From: UBA1151 sp963579925
GTDB lineage: Bacteria; Chloroflexota; Dehalococcoidia; Lucifugimonadales; Lucifugimonadaceae
DNA length: 13,732 bases
Reading direction: 5' to 3'
Assembly: GCA_963579925.1 (NCBI GenBank)
Contig: CAUZJA010000056.1
Location: 1 to 13,732, forward strand
Of the stretch, positions 1 to 6,920 are shown piece after piece. Both the position numbers and the translations under genes were made by a program. The notes below the pieces were generated by a model. That model did no database searches. It saw only the letters and a program-made list of their open reading frames with translations, and was not told the origin of the DNA. Positions within the stretch are counted from its first letter, which is position 1. The number at the start of each line of letters is the position of its first letter.

Positions 1-40
1 CGGTTTCATGCGTTGCGGCGACAGTCTCACCGTACCCTCC

Positions 41-70
41 AAGAGCGGGTCTTAGACCCGCCGCTACCGT
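41..70 (-). repeat. Repeat A copy 1 (3' hairpin)
   Basis: On the minus strand this 30-base unit is identical over all 30 positions to 10516-10545 and differs at one base from 12580-12609. Its core, gcgggtctaagacccgc, is a hairpin with 8-bp arms around one base. It lies about 107 bases beyond the stop of the minus-strand PLP lyase gene, in the same orientation relative to that gene as the other copies have to theirs. A role as 3' end or terminator structure is inferred; there is no long T run, so a classical intrinsic terminator is not certain. Confidence 0.85.
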
Positions 71-108
71 CAGTCACCACCCACAGATACATCAACCAAC
101 CCCCGCGA

Positions 109-148
109 GGAAAGGTTCCCTGAGGAAACTCGAAGGGCACCTTTCCGG
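109..148. repeat. Repeat B copy 1 (long hairpin)
   Basis: This 40-base unit matches 4225-4264 at 37 of 40 positions. It folds on itself: GGAAAGGT-t-CCCT-GAG pairs with CTC-g-AAGGG-c-ACCTTTCC around a gaaa loop, with small bulges. It lies 30 bases 3' of the PLP lyase gene, so it may form part of that transcript's 3' end. Confidence 0.8.
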
Positions 149-177
149 TATAACCCAGACGCTCTACCTACGCAGTA

Positions 178-1290
178 CTATCCCGCTGCACCCGAAAACG
201 CCGCCACAATCTCATCATTCGACCGCCGCAGCAACGTCGTATTTATGTGCAGCAACGGAGTTGCCCACTCCGCATTCGGCCACTGCAGCACGATCTCAGA
301 CTCCAGCAGCTTCTTCACAAACGTGTCCGTATCGATCCCATCGCCAAGCACCAACTCGAAAATATTCGATCCGTGCTCAAACGCGCGCACCTCAACACCC
401 GGCAACTCGCCAAGCACAGGAAACAGCGCCTTCGCCTTCGTCATCGCCTCGCCAAAACGCGCCTCAAACCCATCCATGCCAGCCAGCGTTAGCGCCGCCG
501 GAAGGTACCCCGACGACAATCCACCACCAAACATGCGCCGATCATGGAACATGTTCTCGATGAACTCGGCCGTCCCCGCGATCGCCCCACCGAATGGCGA
601 CCCAAAGTACTTGTACATAGACATGTAAACGCTATCGAACATCGCCGAATACTCGCTCACGCCAACATCCGTCGCCGCCGACATCATGTAGAGCCGCGCC
701 CCGTCCAGATGCGACGGAATCCCCGCCTCGCGACACAGGTCGGTTATCGCCCGCATCTCATCCAACGGCACAATCTGCCCCGCCTGCCGCCTCACCGGGC
801 TCTCAATCGACACCGCGCCAACGGGATTGAGCACACGCCCACTCACCGCGATCTCCAGCGCCGTCCGTAACTCGTCGGCAGAGAAGTAAGGCCGGTCAGG
901 CGCCAGCGGCACAGGATTCAAACCGCTCAGCTTCGCCAGTCCATCACCCTCATCCTGATAAATGTGGCTCTGCTCCTGCATGATCACGCGGGACCGTGTC
1001 CCCGCAAGCCGCCGCAACGCCAAATGATTCGCCAGCGTCCCCGTCGGCAGCCAAATCGCCGCCGGTTTGCCAAGGTCCGCAGCAACCCGCCGCTCCAGCG
1101 CCTCCACGCTACCGCCAAGCGAGTACGCATCCTGCTCAAGCTTGCCCGCCGCTAGCAGTTCGTTCAGCCGCCCAACAATCCACTCTGGAGTCTGAGGCTC
1201 CCCGTCTCCCGAGAACACCACAGCGTTAGGCCTGAACTTTGGCTCAACCTGCTGTGCAGTAGCATCGGGTTTTTCAAGCTGCTTAACCAC
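178..1290 (-). CDS. PLP-dependent threonine aldolase-like lyase
   Basis: A 370-residue cytosolic protein of the beta-eliminating lyase/threonine aldolase family (fold type I PLP enzymes), which cleave beta-hydroxy amino acids such as threonine to glycine plus an aldehyde. Visible signatures are the N-terminal SLGGSVEALERRVA segment (57-70), the PLP phosphate-binding stretch LPTGTLANHL (81-90), His109 as likely ring-stacking residue, HLDGARL (194-200) with Asp196 contacting the pyridine nitrogen, and MYKYFGSPFGG (225-235) with Lys227 as the Schiff-base lysine. The start is GTG at 1290, preceded by the purine-rich GAGGAGAGGTGA. It follows the CoA-transferase gene by 76 bases on the same strand, a likely two-gene operon. 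The family is clear; the substrate is not, since the segment around the lysine differs from the usual SKGLGAPVG of classical threonine aldolases. Confidence 0.87.
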   Translation of the reverse strand: MVKQLEKPDATAQQVEPKFRPNAVVFSGDGEPQTPEWIVGRLNELLAAGKLEQDAYSLGGSVEALERRVAADLGKPAAIWLPTGTLANHLALRRLAGTRSRVIMQEQSHIYQDEGDGLAKLSGLNPVPLAPDRPYFSADELRTALEIAVSGRVLNPVGAVSIESPVRRQAGQIVPLDEMRAITDLCREAGIPSHLDGARLYMMSAATDVGVSEYSAMFDSVYMSMYKYFGSPFGGAIAGTAEFIENMFHDRRMFGGGLSSGYLPAALTLAGMDGFEARFGEAMTKAKALFPVLGELPGVEVRAFEHGSNIFELVLGDGIDTDTFVKKLLESEIVLQWPNAEWATPLLHINTTLLRRSNDEIVAAFSGAAG

Positions 1291-1296
1291 TAAACG

Positions 1297-1308
1297 TCAC
1301 CTCTCCTC
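1297..1308 (-). promoter_or_regulatory. Ribosome binding site fixing a GTG start
   Basis: The minus strand reads GAGGAGAGGTGA ending six bases before GTG at 1290. It is the strongest Shine-Dalgarno match near this gene and supports the GTG over downstream codons. Confidence 0.7.
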
Positions 1309-1366
1309 AAGGAATGAAGGAATTTGGATGCTCTGAACGCGGACCACGTTGCGCTCCGCCGAACGA

Positions 1367-2677
1367 TTAGCTCGTGTGCACCGCACCAGAATCGTAGAAC
1401 TGCTGAATCTCCGCCTCGGAGTAACCAACCTCAGCCAGAACCTCGGTCGTATGCTCACCCCGCGCCGGCGATATCCGAACCGCCTCAGTAGGCGTCTCCG
1501 ACCACTTCGATAGCGGCCCTGCCGCCAGCACTCGACCGCCCACGGGATGCTGCTGCTCGATGATCATGCCGGTAGCCCGCGCCTGCTCGTGGTCCACCAT
1601 CTCCTCAACGTAAAGCATCGGCCCCGCCGGCACCCCCGCCGCGTCGAAGATGCTCAACCACTCCGCCTGTGTCTTGGTGAGAATGAGTTTCTCAACCTCA
1701 TAGGAAAGGTCCCGAGCAAACTGCAGCGCCTCATCGGAAGTCGCAACGTAACCCTCATCAAACCGCATATCGTAGACGCCAAGAGCGTCCGCCGCTTTCT
1801 TGCGTAACGGCTCGCTCAAGCACCCCAGTGTGATCGCAAGATCGGCCGTCGCGTACGAGCGGTAGTAGACATACGCCCCGTAAGGACGCTGCCTTGCCTC
1901 CCGGTAGAGGGCATCAATCTCAGAATGCCCAAGTCCAGCCTCGCGCAACAGCGGCAACTCATTCCGCACGAAATCAAACGACGGCGACGGCGCATTCTCC
2001 ACGTCCGTCATACCAAGCCCCTGAATCGTCAGCGCATTCGCAAACAGAGAAGTCTCAATCTTCTGACCCTGCCCCGTGCGCTCACGATGGAACAGCGCAG
2101 CACACACCGACTGCACTACCGAGTACCCGGTGGCATAGTCCACCATCGGCATCGCAGTCACATAGCGCGGCACACCAACGTTCAGCCGATGATCACCCAC
2201 CTGGTAACCATCCATAATCCCCTCGCTGGACATGATCCCCGTAAGCCCCTGCATCACCAGGTCGTAGCCCGGATTTCCTGCGTAAGGCCCTTCCCGACCA
2301 AACGCCGTAATCTCGCTATAAATCAGATCTGGCTTGACCCCCTTCAGCGTGTCGTAATCGATGCCCAGCGCGTCCAACACATCCACACGATTGTTAACCG
2401 TCACCACATCCGCGCTCGCAACCAGCTTCTGAATGATCGCGCGGCCATCATCAGACCCGGCGTCGATACTGATCGATCGCTTGCCCCGATTGACCGCAAT
2501 AAAGCCCTTGCTGTCAGTCTTATCAATCGGTGCAGTCCCCTGCCGCCACGCATCACCCCACGGCGGCTCAATCTTGATCACCTCAGCACCAAGATCAGAG
2601 AGCAGAACACCACTAATCGGCCCGGCGATGATCTGTGAAAACTCCACAACCCGTATGCCCTGCAGCGGACCAGTCAT
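1367..2677 (-). CDS. CaiB/BaiF (class III) CoA-transferase
   Basis: A 436-residue member of the CaiB/BaiF family, which moves CoA between organic acids through an aspartyl-CoA intermediate. It opens with the family motif GIRVVEFSQIIAGP (7-20) and SDLGAEVIKIEPP (27-39); the GYDLVMQGLTG signature is at 137-147. Asp180 in MVDYATG aligns with the catalytic Asp of formyl-CoA transferase, followed by ALFHRERTGQGQ. I chose ATG at 2677 because the protein then begins MTGPLQGIRVVEF, typical of the family; an in-frame TTG at 2719 would add 14 residues without family character. It is the first gene of a probable operon with the PLP lyase and is divergent from the enolase-superfamily gene at 2979. Family assignment is secure; donor and acceptor acids cannot be read from the sequence. 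Confidence 0.93.
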   Translation of the reverse strand: MTGPLQGIRVVEFSQIIAGPISGVLLSDLGAEVIKIEPPWGDAWRQGTAPIDKTDSKGFIAVNRGKRSISIDAGSDDGRAIIQKLVASADVVTVNNRVDVLDALGIDYDTLKGVKPDLIYSEITAFGREGPYAGNPGYDLVMQGLTGIMSSEGIMDGYQVGDHRLNVGVPRYVTAMPMVDYATGYSVVQSVCAALFHRERTGQGQKIETSLFANALTIQGLGMTDVENAPSPSFDFVRNELPLLREAGLGHSEIDALYREARQRPYGAYVYYRSYATADLAITLGCLSEPLRKKAADALGVYDMRFDEGYVATSDEALQFARDLSYEVEKLILTKTQAEWLSIFDAAGVPAGPMLYVEEMVDHEQARATGMIIEQQHPVGGRVLAAGPLSKWSETPTEAVRISPARGEHTTEVLAEVGYSEAEIQQFYDSGAVHTS

Positions 2678-2809
2678 CCAAACACCTGCCTGAAATTCAT
2701 CGTGAGAATCGCAACACAACTCACCCTAACGACATCAAAGTTGCCCGCACAGTAGATCATCTGCCGCTGAATTGCGACCACCATACGGTTCCCAAACACC
2801 ACCCTCCCT

Positions 2810-2843
2810 CACATCCGCCACCCCTGCGAAGGCTGGGGCCCAC
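2810..2843 (+). repeat. Repeat C copy 1
   Basis: A 34-base unit starting cacatccgccacccc and ending ggggcccac. It differs from the copies at 4177 and 10583 at only two positions each. The hairpin is cccc-T-gc / gc-T-gggg around a gaag loop, with a T opposite T in the stem. Confidence 0.85.
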
Positions 2844-2963
2844 GCGCGCGCACATCCACCCGCCAGCCAACATACGCATCCAACCGCCGCTTCACCATCG
2901 CGCGCCCTCAATTCACCTATCATGCTGCCCACAACAAAGACGCATATCGCACGCCCCACCCGC

Positions 2964-2970
2964 AAAGGAA
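2964..2970 (+). promoter_or_regulatory. Ribosome binding site fixing a TTG start
   Basis: AAAGGAA ends eight bases before TTG at 2979. This decides the start: translation from TTG gives MKISDIKTFPV, the normal N-terminus for the family, and excludes the repeat-derived upstream frame. Confidence 0.75.
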
Positions 2971-2978
2971 CACAAACC

Positions 2979-4127
2979 TTGAAAATCTCAGACATCAAAA
3001 CATTCCCCGTCTGGGTCGGCGCCCGTAACCAGATGCTCGTAAAAATCGAAACCGAAGAAGGCATCTACGGATGGGGCGAATCCGGCGTCATCGGCCGTGA
3101 ACTGGCAGTGCAAGGCGCTGTCCAGCACTATCGAGAATTCCTGCTCGGCAAAGACCCCATGCAGCGAGGCCGCATCTGGCAAGAGATGTACCGCTCGCAG
3201 TACTTCGAAGGCGGCCGTGTCCTCACCGGAGCCATATCGGCCATCGACATAGCGCTCCACGATATCGCCGGCAAGAAACTAGGCGTCCCCGTCTACGATC
3301 TACTCGGCGGCAAGCACCGGGACTGGGTCCCAACCTTCGCAACCGGCAGCGGCAACAACACAGACGAAGTCGTCGCAATGGGCCAACTGCTCTGGAACTC
3401 CGGCTACAAAGCCTTCCGTCTCCAGTATCAGGACGCAACAGAAGACCAACTCTTCGAACCACGAGTGGCCCTCGCAGCAACCGCAACCGCCCTCAACGCA
3501 GCCCGCGAAGCACTCGGCCCGGAGCCTGTAATCGGCATCGACATCCACCACCGCTACTCCGTCGCAGAAGCAGCATCCTTCTGCAACAAGCTCCGTCCCG
3601 ACACGCTCGACTTCGTAGAAGAGCCAATTCGAGACGAGACCCCGGAGGCCTACGCCGAGCTACGCAAGATGACCAACATCCCATTCGCCATCGGCGAAGA
3701 GTTCGCGTCCAAGTGGCAATTCCTGCCCTACATAGAACGCGGCCTGACCAACTTCGCCCGGCTCGATATCTGCAACGTAGGCGGCATCACAGAGGCCATG
3801 AAAGTAGCCGGCTGGGCCGAAGCCCACTACATAGATCTAATGCCCCACAACCCCCTCGGCCCAATTTGCGTCGCCGCAACATCCCACCTGGCCATGGCCA
3901 TCCCAAACTTCTCATGGCTAGAAATCAGAGAATCCCCTGGCGAAGCGCCCGGTAAATACGACCCCAAAGTATTCCCCGTCCAACCAAAAGTAGAACCCGG
4001 CAAAGTAACAGTCCTAGACCAACCCGGCCTAGGCGTAGAAGTAGACGAATCCCTCCTAACCGAACCCTTCAGATTCACCGAACCCCCACACCTACACCGA
4101 ACGGACGGCTCCTACACAAACTGGTAA
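2979..4127 (+). CDS. Enolase-superfamily dehydratase, galactonate dehydratase-like
   Basis: A 382-residue mandelate racemase-subgroup enzyme of the enolase superfamily, which abstract the proton alpha to a carboxylate of an acid sugar and stabilise the enediolate with Mg2+. It has the N-terminal capping domain (1-115, GIYGWGESG at 28-36, YDLLGGKHRD near 106-115) and a barrel with metal ligands Asp188 (GIDIHHRYS), Glu214 (FVEEP) and Glu240 (AIGEEF). His190 and His290 (LMPHNPLGP) sit where D-galactonate dehydratase DgoD has its catalytic histidines. RLDICNVGGITEA and the C-terminal HRTDGSYTNW also recall DgoD (QPDLSHAGGITE). A sugar-acid dehydratase is the best guess; orthologous function is not proven. 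The gene stands alone on the plus strand, with repeats on both sides. Confidence 0.9.
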   Translation: MKISDIKTFPVWVGARNQMLVKIETEEGIYGWGESGVIGRELAVQGAVQHYREFLLGKDPMQRGRIWQEMYRSQYFEGGRVLTGAISAIDIALHDIAGKKLGVPVYDLLGGKHRDWVPTFATGSGNNTDEVVAMGQLLWNSGYKAFRLQYQDATEDQLFEPRVALAATATALNAAREALGPEPVIGIDIHHRYSVAEAASFCNKLRPDTLDFVEEPIRDETPEAYAELRKMTNIPFAIGEEFASKWQFLPYIERGLTNFARLDICNVGGITEAMKVAGWAEAHYIDLMPHNPLGPICVAATSHLAMAIPNFSWLEIRESPGEAPGKYDPKVFPVQPKVEPGKVTVLDQPGLGVEVDESLLTEPFRFTEPPHLHRTDGSYTNW

Positions 4128-4176
4128 CCGCCCGCCAAAACCGGTCGACCACCACATCGCGATCACGCGCACACCC

Positions 4177-4210
4177 CACATCCGCCACCCCAGCGAAGGC
4201 AGGGGCCCAC
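4177..4210 (+). repeat. Repeat C copy 2
   Basis: A 34-base unit, 32 of 34 positions identical to copies 1 and 3. Hairpin cccc-A-gc / gc-A-gggg around gaag, with A opposite A in the stem. It lies 49 bases 3' of the enolase-superfamily gene. Confidence 0.85.
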
Positions 4211-4224
4211 GGACCCAAACGTTA

Positions 4225-4264
4225 GGAAATGTTCCCTGAGGCCACTCGAAGGGCACCTTTCCGG
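4225..4264. repeat. Repeat B copy 2 (long hairpin)
   Basis: Matches 109-148 at 37 of 40 positions. Two of the three differences fall in the loop and one in the outer stem (aaatg for aaagg), so most of the fold is kept. Confidence 0.8.
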
Positions 4265-4298
4265 CATCCGACCGCCTCATCGCAATCACGCGCCTCCT

Positions 4299-4326
4299 CA
4301 CATCCGTCGCTCCGGCGAAAGCCGGA
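4299..4326 (+). repeat. Repeat C copy 4, diverged, beside the IS
   Basis: Begins cacatccg like the other C units, then forms a perfect hairpin tccggc-gaaa-gccgga (4311-4326). It ends 10 bases before the left terminal repeat of the IS30 remnant. Similarity resuming beyond the right end of the IS suggests that the element landed in or next to this unit. Confidence 0.6.
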
Positions 4327-4335
4327 AGATGGATT

Positions 4336-4356
4336 CACATTTGAAGTGCAACACCT
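4336..4356 (+). repeat. IS30 left terminal inverted repeat
   Basis: Reads cacattt then gaagtgcaacacct, pairing with the right end at 5332-5352 at 18 of 21 positions. Confidence 0.8.
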
Positions 4357-5331
4357 GCTCGTTGAACAACTCCGCAGGAGTCTTATAGTCCAGGCATTTT
4401 CGCGGAGTGTTGTTGTAAGCGCCAACTAATTGGATGAATCGATCATCACTAAGCGTTACAAGATCCGTCTTTCGAGGTAGCACTCGTCGCATCCGTCCGA
4501 TCGCATTCTCAACGCCACCTTTCTGCCATGGCGAGTACGTATCGCAGAAGAACGTTCCATATCGAGATCATGCAGTTCGTAGTGGCGAGCGAACTCAGTC
4601 CCGTTATCGAACGTGATCGTCTGACGCCACTCCGGTGGCAGCGGCGCCAGGATTTCTTTCATGGCCATAGCGATCGGTATCGCTTCCTTTGTGAGCGGCC
4701 TGGTTGCGATGAGTAGACGTGAATAGCGCTCATGCAAGGCCAGAACTGCCTGCCCGTACTTGCTGAACAGCATCAAATCAGCTTCCCAGTGGCCCGGACT
4801 CTTACGATCTTCGGCCACCTCAGGTCTCTCCGAGAGCGGTCGACGATGAGCCATAAATGAGGCGGGAGAGCCACCCTTGCGCCCCCGCCACCCTCGCTTC
4901 GACTTCGCACGAGGGAGCAGATCACGCCACTCATACTTATTCGTACGAGTGATCTGGGCGTAGATGAACCGATAGATCGTCTCGTAGGAGATCACATGTT
5001 TGCCAGCATCTCGGGCCAGACGTCCAGAGACTTGCTCAGGTGATCATCCAGCCTCCAGACGCGAGATAACCAGTTCACGCAAATCGCTATTACGATCCAG
5101 TATCGAGCCGGTCCAACGGCATGCGCGGCTCAACTTCTGCGCTTACGAAGGCTTGTAACCACTTTGCCTCGACGTATTCCGCTTTAGCTCTCGAGTAATG
5201 GTTGATGCCGAGCGATCCAAACCTGCAGCGATTTGCCTGATCGAGGAACCGATGGCTTGTAGACGGGCGATCTCGCACCGCTCTTCAATGGAGATTTGTG
5301 TGTAGTTATGTCCCATGGCAACACCCTAACG

Positions 5332-5352
5332 AGGTGTTGCACTTCGTTTGTG
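5332..5352 (-). repeat. IS30 right terminal inverted repeat
   Basis: The minus strand reads cacaaac then gaagtgcaacacct, matching the left end. It lies just upstream of the transposase ATG at 5316. Confidence 0.8.
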
Positions 5353-5426
5353 AACTGAGGTAGCCCAGGCACGGCCTCGCGACATCCACCCGCAACGCGA
5401 CATGCGCAACCAACGAATTAACGACG

Positions 5427-5456
5427 CCGGGGCAACCCCCCGGTATTACCCGGCTG
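5427..5456 (-). terminator. Repeat E copy 1, hairpin 3' of the cyclase gene
   Basis: Contains ggggcaaccccccg (5429-5442), shared exactly with 12725-12738. Outer arms gccggg and cccggc can pair. It starts about 33 bases after the cyclase stop on the minus strand; the second copy sits at a similar distance after the amine oxidase gene. A terminator role is inferred from position; there is no clear T tract. Confidence 0.5.
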
Positions 5457-5488
5457 TTGGATCCCTAAAGTGCCTCCATGGCAGATGG

Positions 5489-6406
5489 CTAGAAAACCGC
5501 AATTGGATTCGCTGGCGAACCCGTACCCCCCAGCACCCGTAGTGGATTCACCGTCAGCATGAACTCATACCGACCCTCCTCCGCACACACATCCGCCAGC
5601 GGCTCCAGCAGCGAATTGTCCACCAGCGCCACCCCGTAAGCGAAAATCGCTCCATGCACCGTCCACGGCACGTCGTACTCATTCGGCGCCGCATCCATCA
5701 TGTCCCACACCAGCAGCGACATCTCGTTATCTCGAATAAATGGGAGGCACGAAGCGTGCAGGCCCGGCCGCTCCGCTCCTCGCGTCCACACACCACCATT
5801 CGCCGCCGAGAATTTCTCACGGCCGCTATAAACACATACAGCATCACCAGGCTGCAGGGTGATGCCCTCAGCAGCAGCAATCTCCTCCAACTCCCCTCCG
5901 TGAACCGGCGTATCCAGCGTCACATGCTCGCCACCGCGATGCTTCACCACATCAAGTAGCACCCCGCGCGTCAGAATCCCATCCGACCACTCATCTACCG
6001 TCCCGTGCCGCACACCATCGAACTGCACGTTCTCGTTGTGGTCGACACCATCCCAACCGCCGTTCTCATCCCACACATGGCACAGTGCGTCTATGTGGGT
6101 AGTCGATGTTCCATGAAACGCCACGCCAAAATACTCCGTAGCAGCACCACCACCCGGCGGCCGATCGCCCTTCATCAAAAATTGTACCGCAGGCTTCGGA
6201 TTCTCCGCAGAAGGCTCCGTAGGAAACGGCCGACTCAGCGAAACCGTCCGCCCAGTCTTCACCAGCGAAACCGCACTCAGGCGCTTCGCATCATCAATCA
6301 GATTCATCGCCCCCGCGCCGCCCTTATCGCCCCAACGACCCCAGTTCCGCTTATCCCGCAAATACCCATCAACATCCGCGCGCGTAGGCAAAGTGTGCTC
6401 AGTCAT
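5489..6406 (-). CDS. Cyclase family protein (kynurenine formamidase-like)
   Basis: A 305-residue member of the cyclase family, metal-dependent hydrolases or cyclases that include bacterial kynurenine formamidase and isatin hydrolase. The metal-binding signature is visible as FHGTSTTHIDALCH (97-110), with His98, His104, Asp106 and His110, a spaced variant of the shorter HxGTHxDxPxH. The N-terminal NWGRWGDKGGAGAMNLI (21-37) and C-terminal FMLTVNPLRVLGGTGSPANPIAVF are typical of the longer, about 300-residue subfamily. ATG at 6406 is chosen because AAGGAG lies eight bases upstream and family similarity begins there; an open frame to 6619 adds 71 residues that look like noise. It lies 100 bases downstream of the VOC gene, so the two are probably cotranscribed. 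The substrate is unknown; cyclic amides, formamides or lactones are possible. Confidence 0.9.
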   Translation of the reverse strand: MTEHTLPTRADVDGYLRDKRNWGRWGDKGGAGAMNLIDDAKRLSAVSLVKTGRTVSLSRPFPTEPSAENPKPAVQFLMKGDRPPGGGAATEYFGVAFHGTSTTHIDALCHVWDENGGWDGVDHNENVQFDGVRHGTVDEWSDGILTRGVLLDVVKHRGGEHVTLDTPVHGGELEEIAAAEGITLQPGDAVCVYSGREKFSAANGGVWTRGAERPGLHASCLPFIRDNEMSLLVWDMMDAAPNEYDVPWTVHGAIFAYGVALVDNSLLEPLADVCAEEGRYEFMLTVNPLRVLGGTGSPANPIAVF

Positions 6407-6414
6407 CCAGTCAT

Positions 6415-6420
6415 CTCCTT
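6415..6420 (-). promoter_or_regulatory. Ribosome binding site of the cyclase gene
   Basis: AAGGAG on the minus strand, eight bases before ATG at 6406. It rules out the longer upstream frame. Confidence 0.8.
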
Positions 6421-6506
6421 GTTGATTTGAATCCGAGTGAAATCCCTTCGCCGTACCAATAACGTCGGCTGTTGCCGTCCCGCGGCCAATACGACCTTTG
6501 GTCCAC

Positions 6507-6920
6507 CTAAGGTGTCTGCTTGCCCCACATCTCAATCGCGTGGCCGTCCGGGTCCGAAAAATACAAATGCAGCGAACCATCGCCGTGAGCCATCGGCCCC
6601 ACAACCTCGTGGCCCGCATCCGTCAGCCGCTTCGCAAGTGGCTCCACATCCTCCTGCGCAACCCCGTACACAGGATGCACCTGCCCAATCTGATCGCCGA
6701 AGTAGTGACCAAACGACCCCTCCCAGTAAGTGCTGTTCCACACGCCCGGCTCCCAGATCCCCAGGTACTGGTTATCGCCAATCAACAGCGCTCGTGAGCC
6801 CTTGCCCGGGCCGCCATCAAACGACGCATACTCAAACCCCAGAACATCCACATAAAAATCAGCCGACCGCTCCGCATCCGCCACCACAATCGCCAGCTCA
6901 AAAATTCCGTAAGCCTTCAT
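6507..6920 (-). CDS. VOC (glyoxalase/dioxygenase) family protein
   Basis: A 137-residue single-unit vicinal oxygen chelate protein: two beta-alpha-beta-beta-beta modules (about 5-57 and 78-133) that together hold one divalent metal. The first module opens FELAIVVADAERSADFYVDVLGFE (7-30) and the second closes LYFSDPDGHAIEMW (119-132). Likely metal ligands are Glu8, His82 (VHPVYGV) and Glu130; Glu at the first position instead of the common His is a mild variation. Family members include glyoxalases, epimerases, dioxygenases and antibiotic-binding proteins, and the sequence does not distinguish them. It starts with ATG at 6918-6920, without a strong Shine-Dalgarno site. It precedes the cyclase gene on the same strand, suggesting related substrates. 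Confidence 0.88.
   Translation of the reverse strand: MKAYGIFELAIVVADAERSADFYVDVLGFEYASFDGGPGKGSRALLIGDNQYLGIWEPGVWNSTYWEGSFGHYFGDQIGQVHPVYGVAQEDVEPLAKRLTDAGHEVVGPMAHGDGSLHLYFSDPDGHAIEMWGKQTP

Larger units (their letters stand above)
2678..2978. other. Divergent intergenic region, 301 bases
   Basis: This region separates the minus-strand CoA-transferase from the plus-strand enolase-superfamily gene and must hold promoters for both. I see no convincing -35/-10 pair. It contains repeat C copy 1 (2810-2843), followed at 2851-2884 by a stretch beginning acatccacccgc that is similar to 5382-5416 beyond the IS30 element. An open frame runs from 2772 into the downstream gene, but its Pro/His/Ala-rich product is translated repeat and is not supported as protein. 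Confidence 0.7.
4128..4335. other. Repeat-rich gap left of the IS30 remnant
   Basis: Holds repeat C copy 2, repeat B copy 2 and the diverged C copy 4 in a row. A direct repeat catcgc(g/a)atcacgcgc occurs at 4155-4170 and 4278-4293, each just upstream of a C unit, so the repeated module extends beyond the C hairpin. No gene is supported. Confidence 0.7.
4298..5316 (-). pseudogene. IS30-family transposase, broken
   Basis: The frame starts with ATG at 5316 as MGHNYTQISIEERCEIARLQ, the usual IS30 N-terminus with a helix-turn-helix region (IRQIAAGLDRSASTITRELKR). It is broken three times. Codon 58 is TAA (5143-5145) after SGYKPS, where relatives usually have Tyr. Codon 91 is TGA (5044-5046) in LEAG-SPEQV, where relatives have Trp. 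A one-base deletion near 4558-4561 then shifts HDLDMERSS to what should read HDL-D-GTFFCDTYSPWQKGGVENAIGRMRR. The DDE triad is otherwise present: Asp in GHWEADLM and Asp in TFDNGTEF upstream of the shift, Glu in GGVENAIG downstream. The C-terminal frame (VLHFKCES) runs through the left terminal repeat and stops outside it at 4298. It cannot make a full-length transposase as written. Confidence 0.93.
4336..5352 (-). mobile_element. IS30-family insertion sequence remnant
   Basis: About 1.02 kb, a normal length for the family. The ends are inverted repeats: 14 bases match perfectly (gaagtgcaacacct at 4343-4356 and its complement at 5332-5345), and the match extends outward to about 21 bases with three mismatches. 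I see no target-site duplication directly outside these ends, so the true boundaries may be a few bases off or the duplication has decayed. The element is less C-biased on the plus strand than its surroundings, which fits acquisition from elsewhere. Confidence 0.85.

Noticed and set aside
1925..2638. A 237-codon open frame on the plus strand
   Set aside because: It is antisense to the CoA-transferase gene, Arg/His-rich, with no recognisable domain; a shadow of the real gene's codon use.
4092..4301. A 69-codon minus-strand open frame
   Set aside because: It runs through repeats B and C only and has no domain.
5044..5145. Possible stop-codon recoding in the IS30 transposase (TGA as Trp)
   Set aside because: A TAA also interrupts the frame and a frameshift follows, while other genes in the window show no in-frame TGA. 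Decay is the simpler explanation.
6407..6619. N-terminal extension of the cyclase by 71 residues
   Set aside because: It is Arg-rich and unlike the family, it overlaps the 3' part of the VOC gene, and a good ribosome binding site precedes ATG at 6406.
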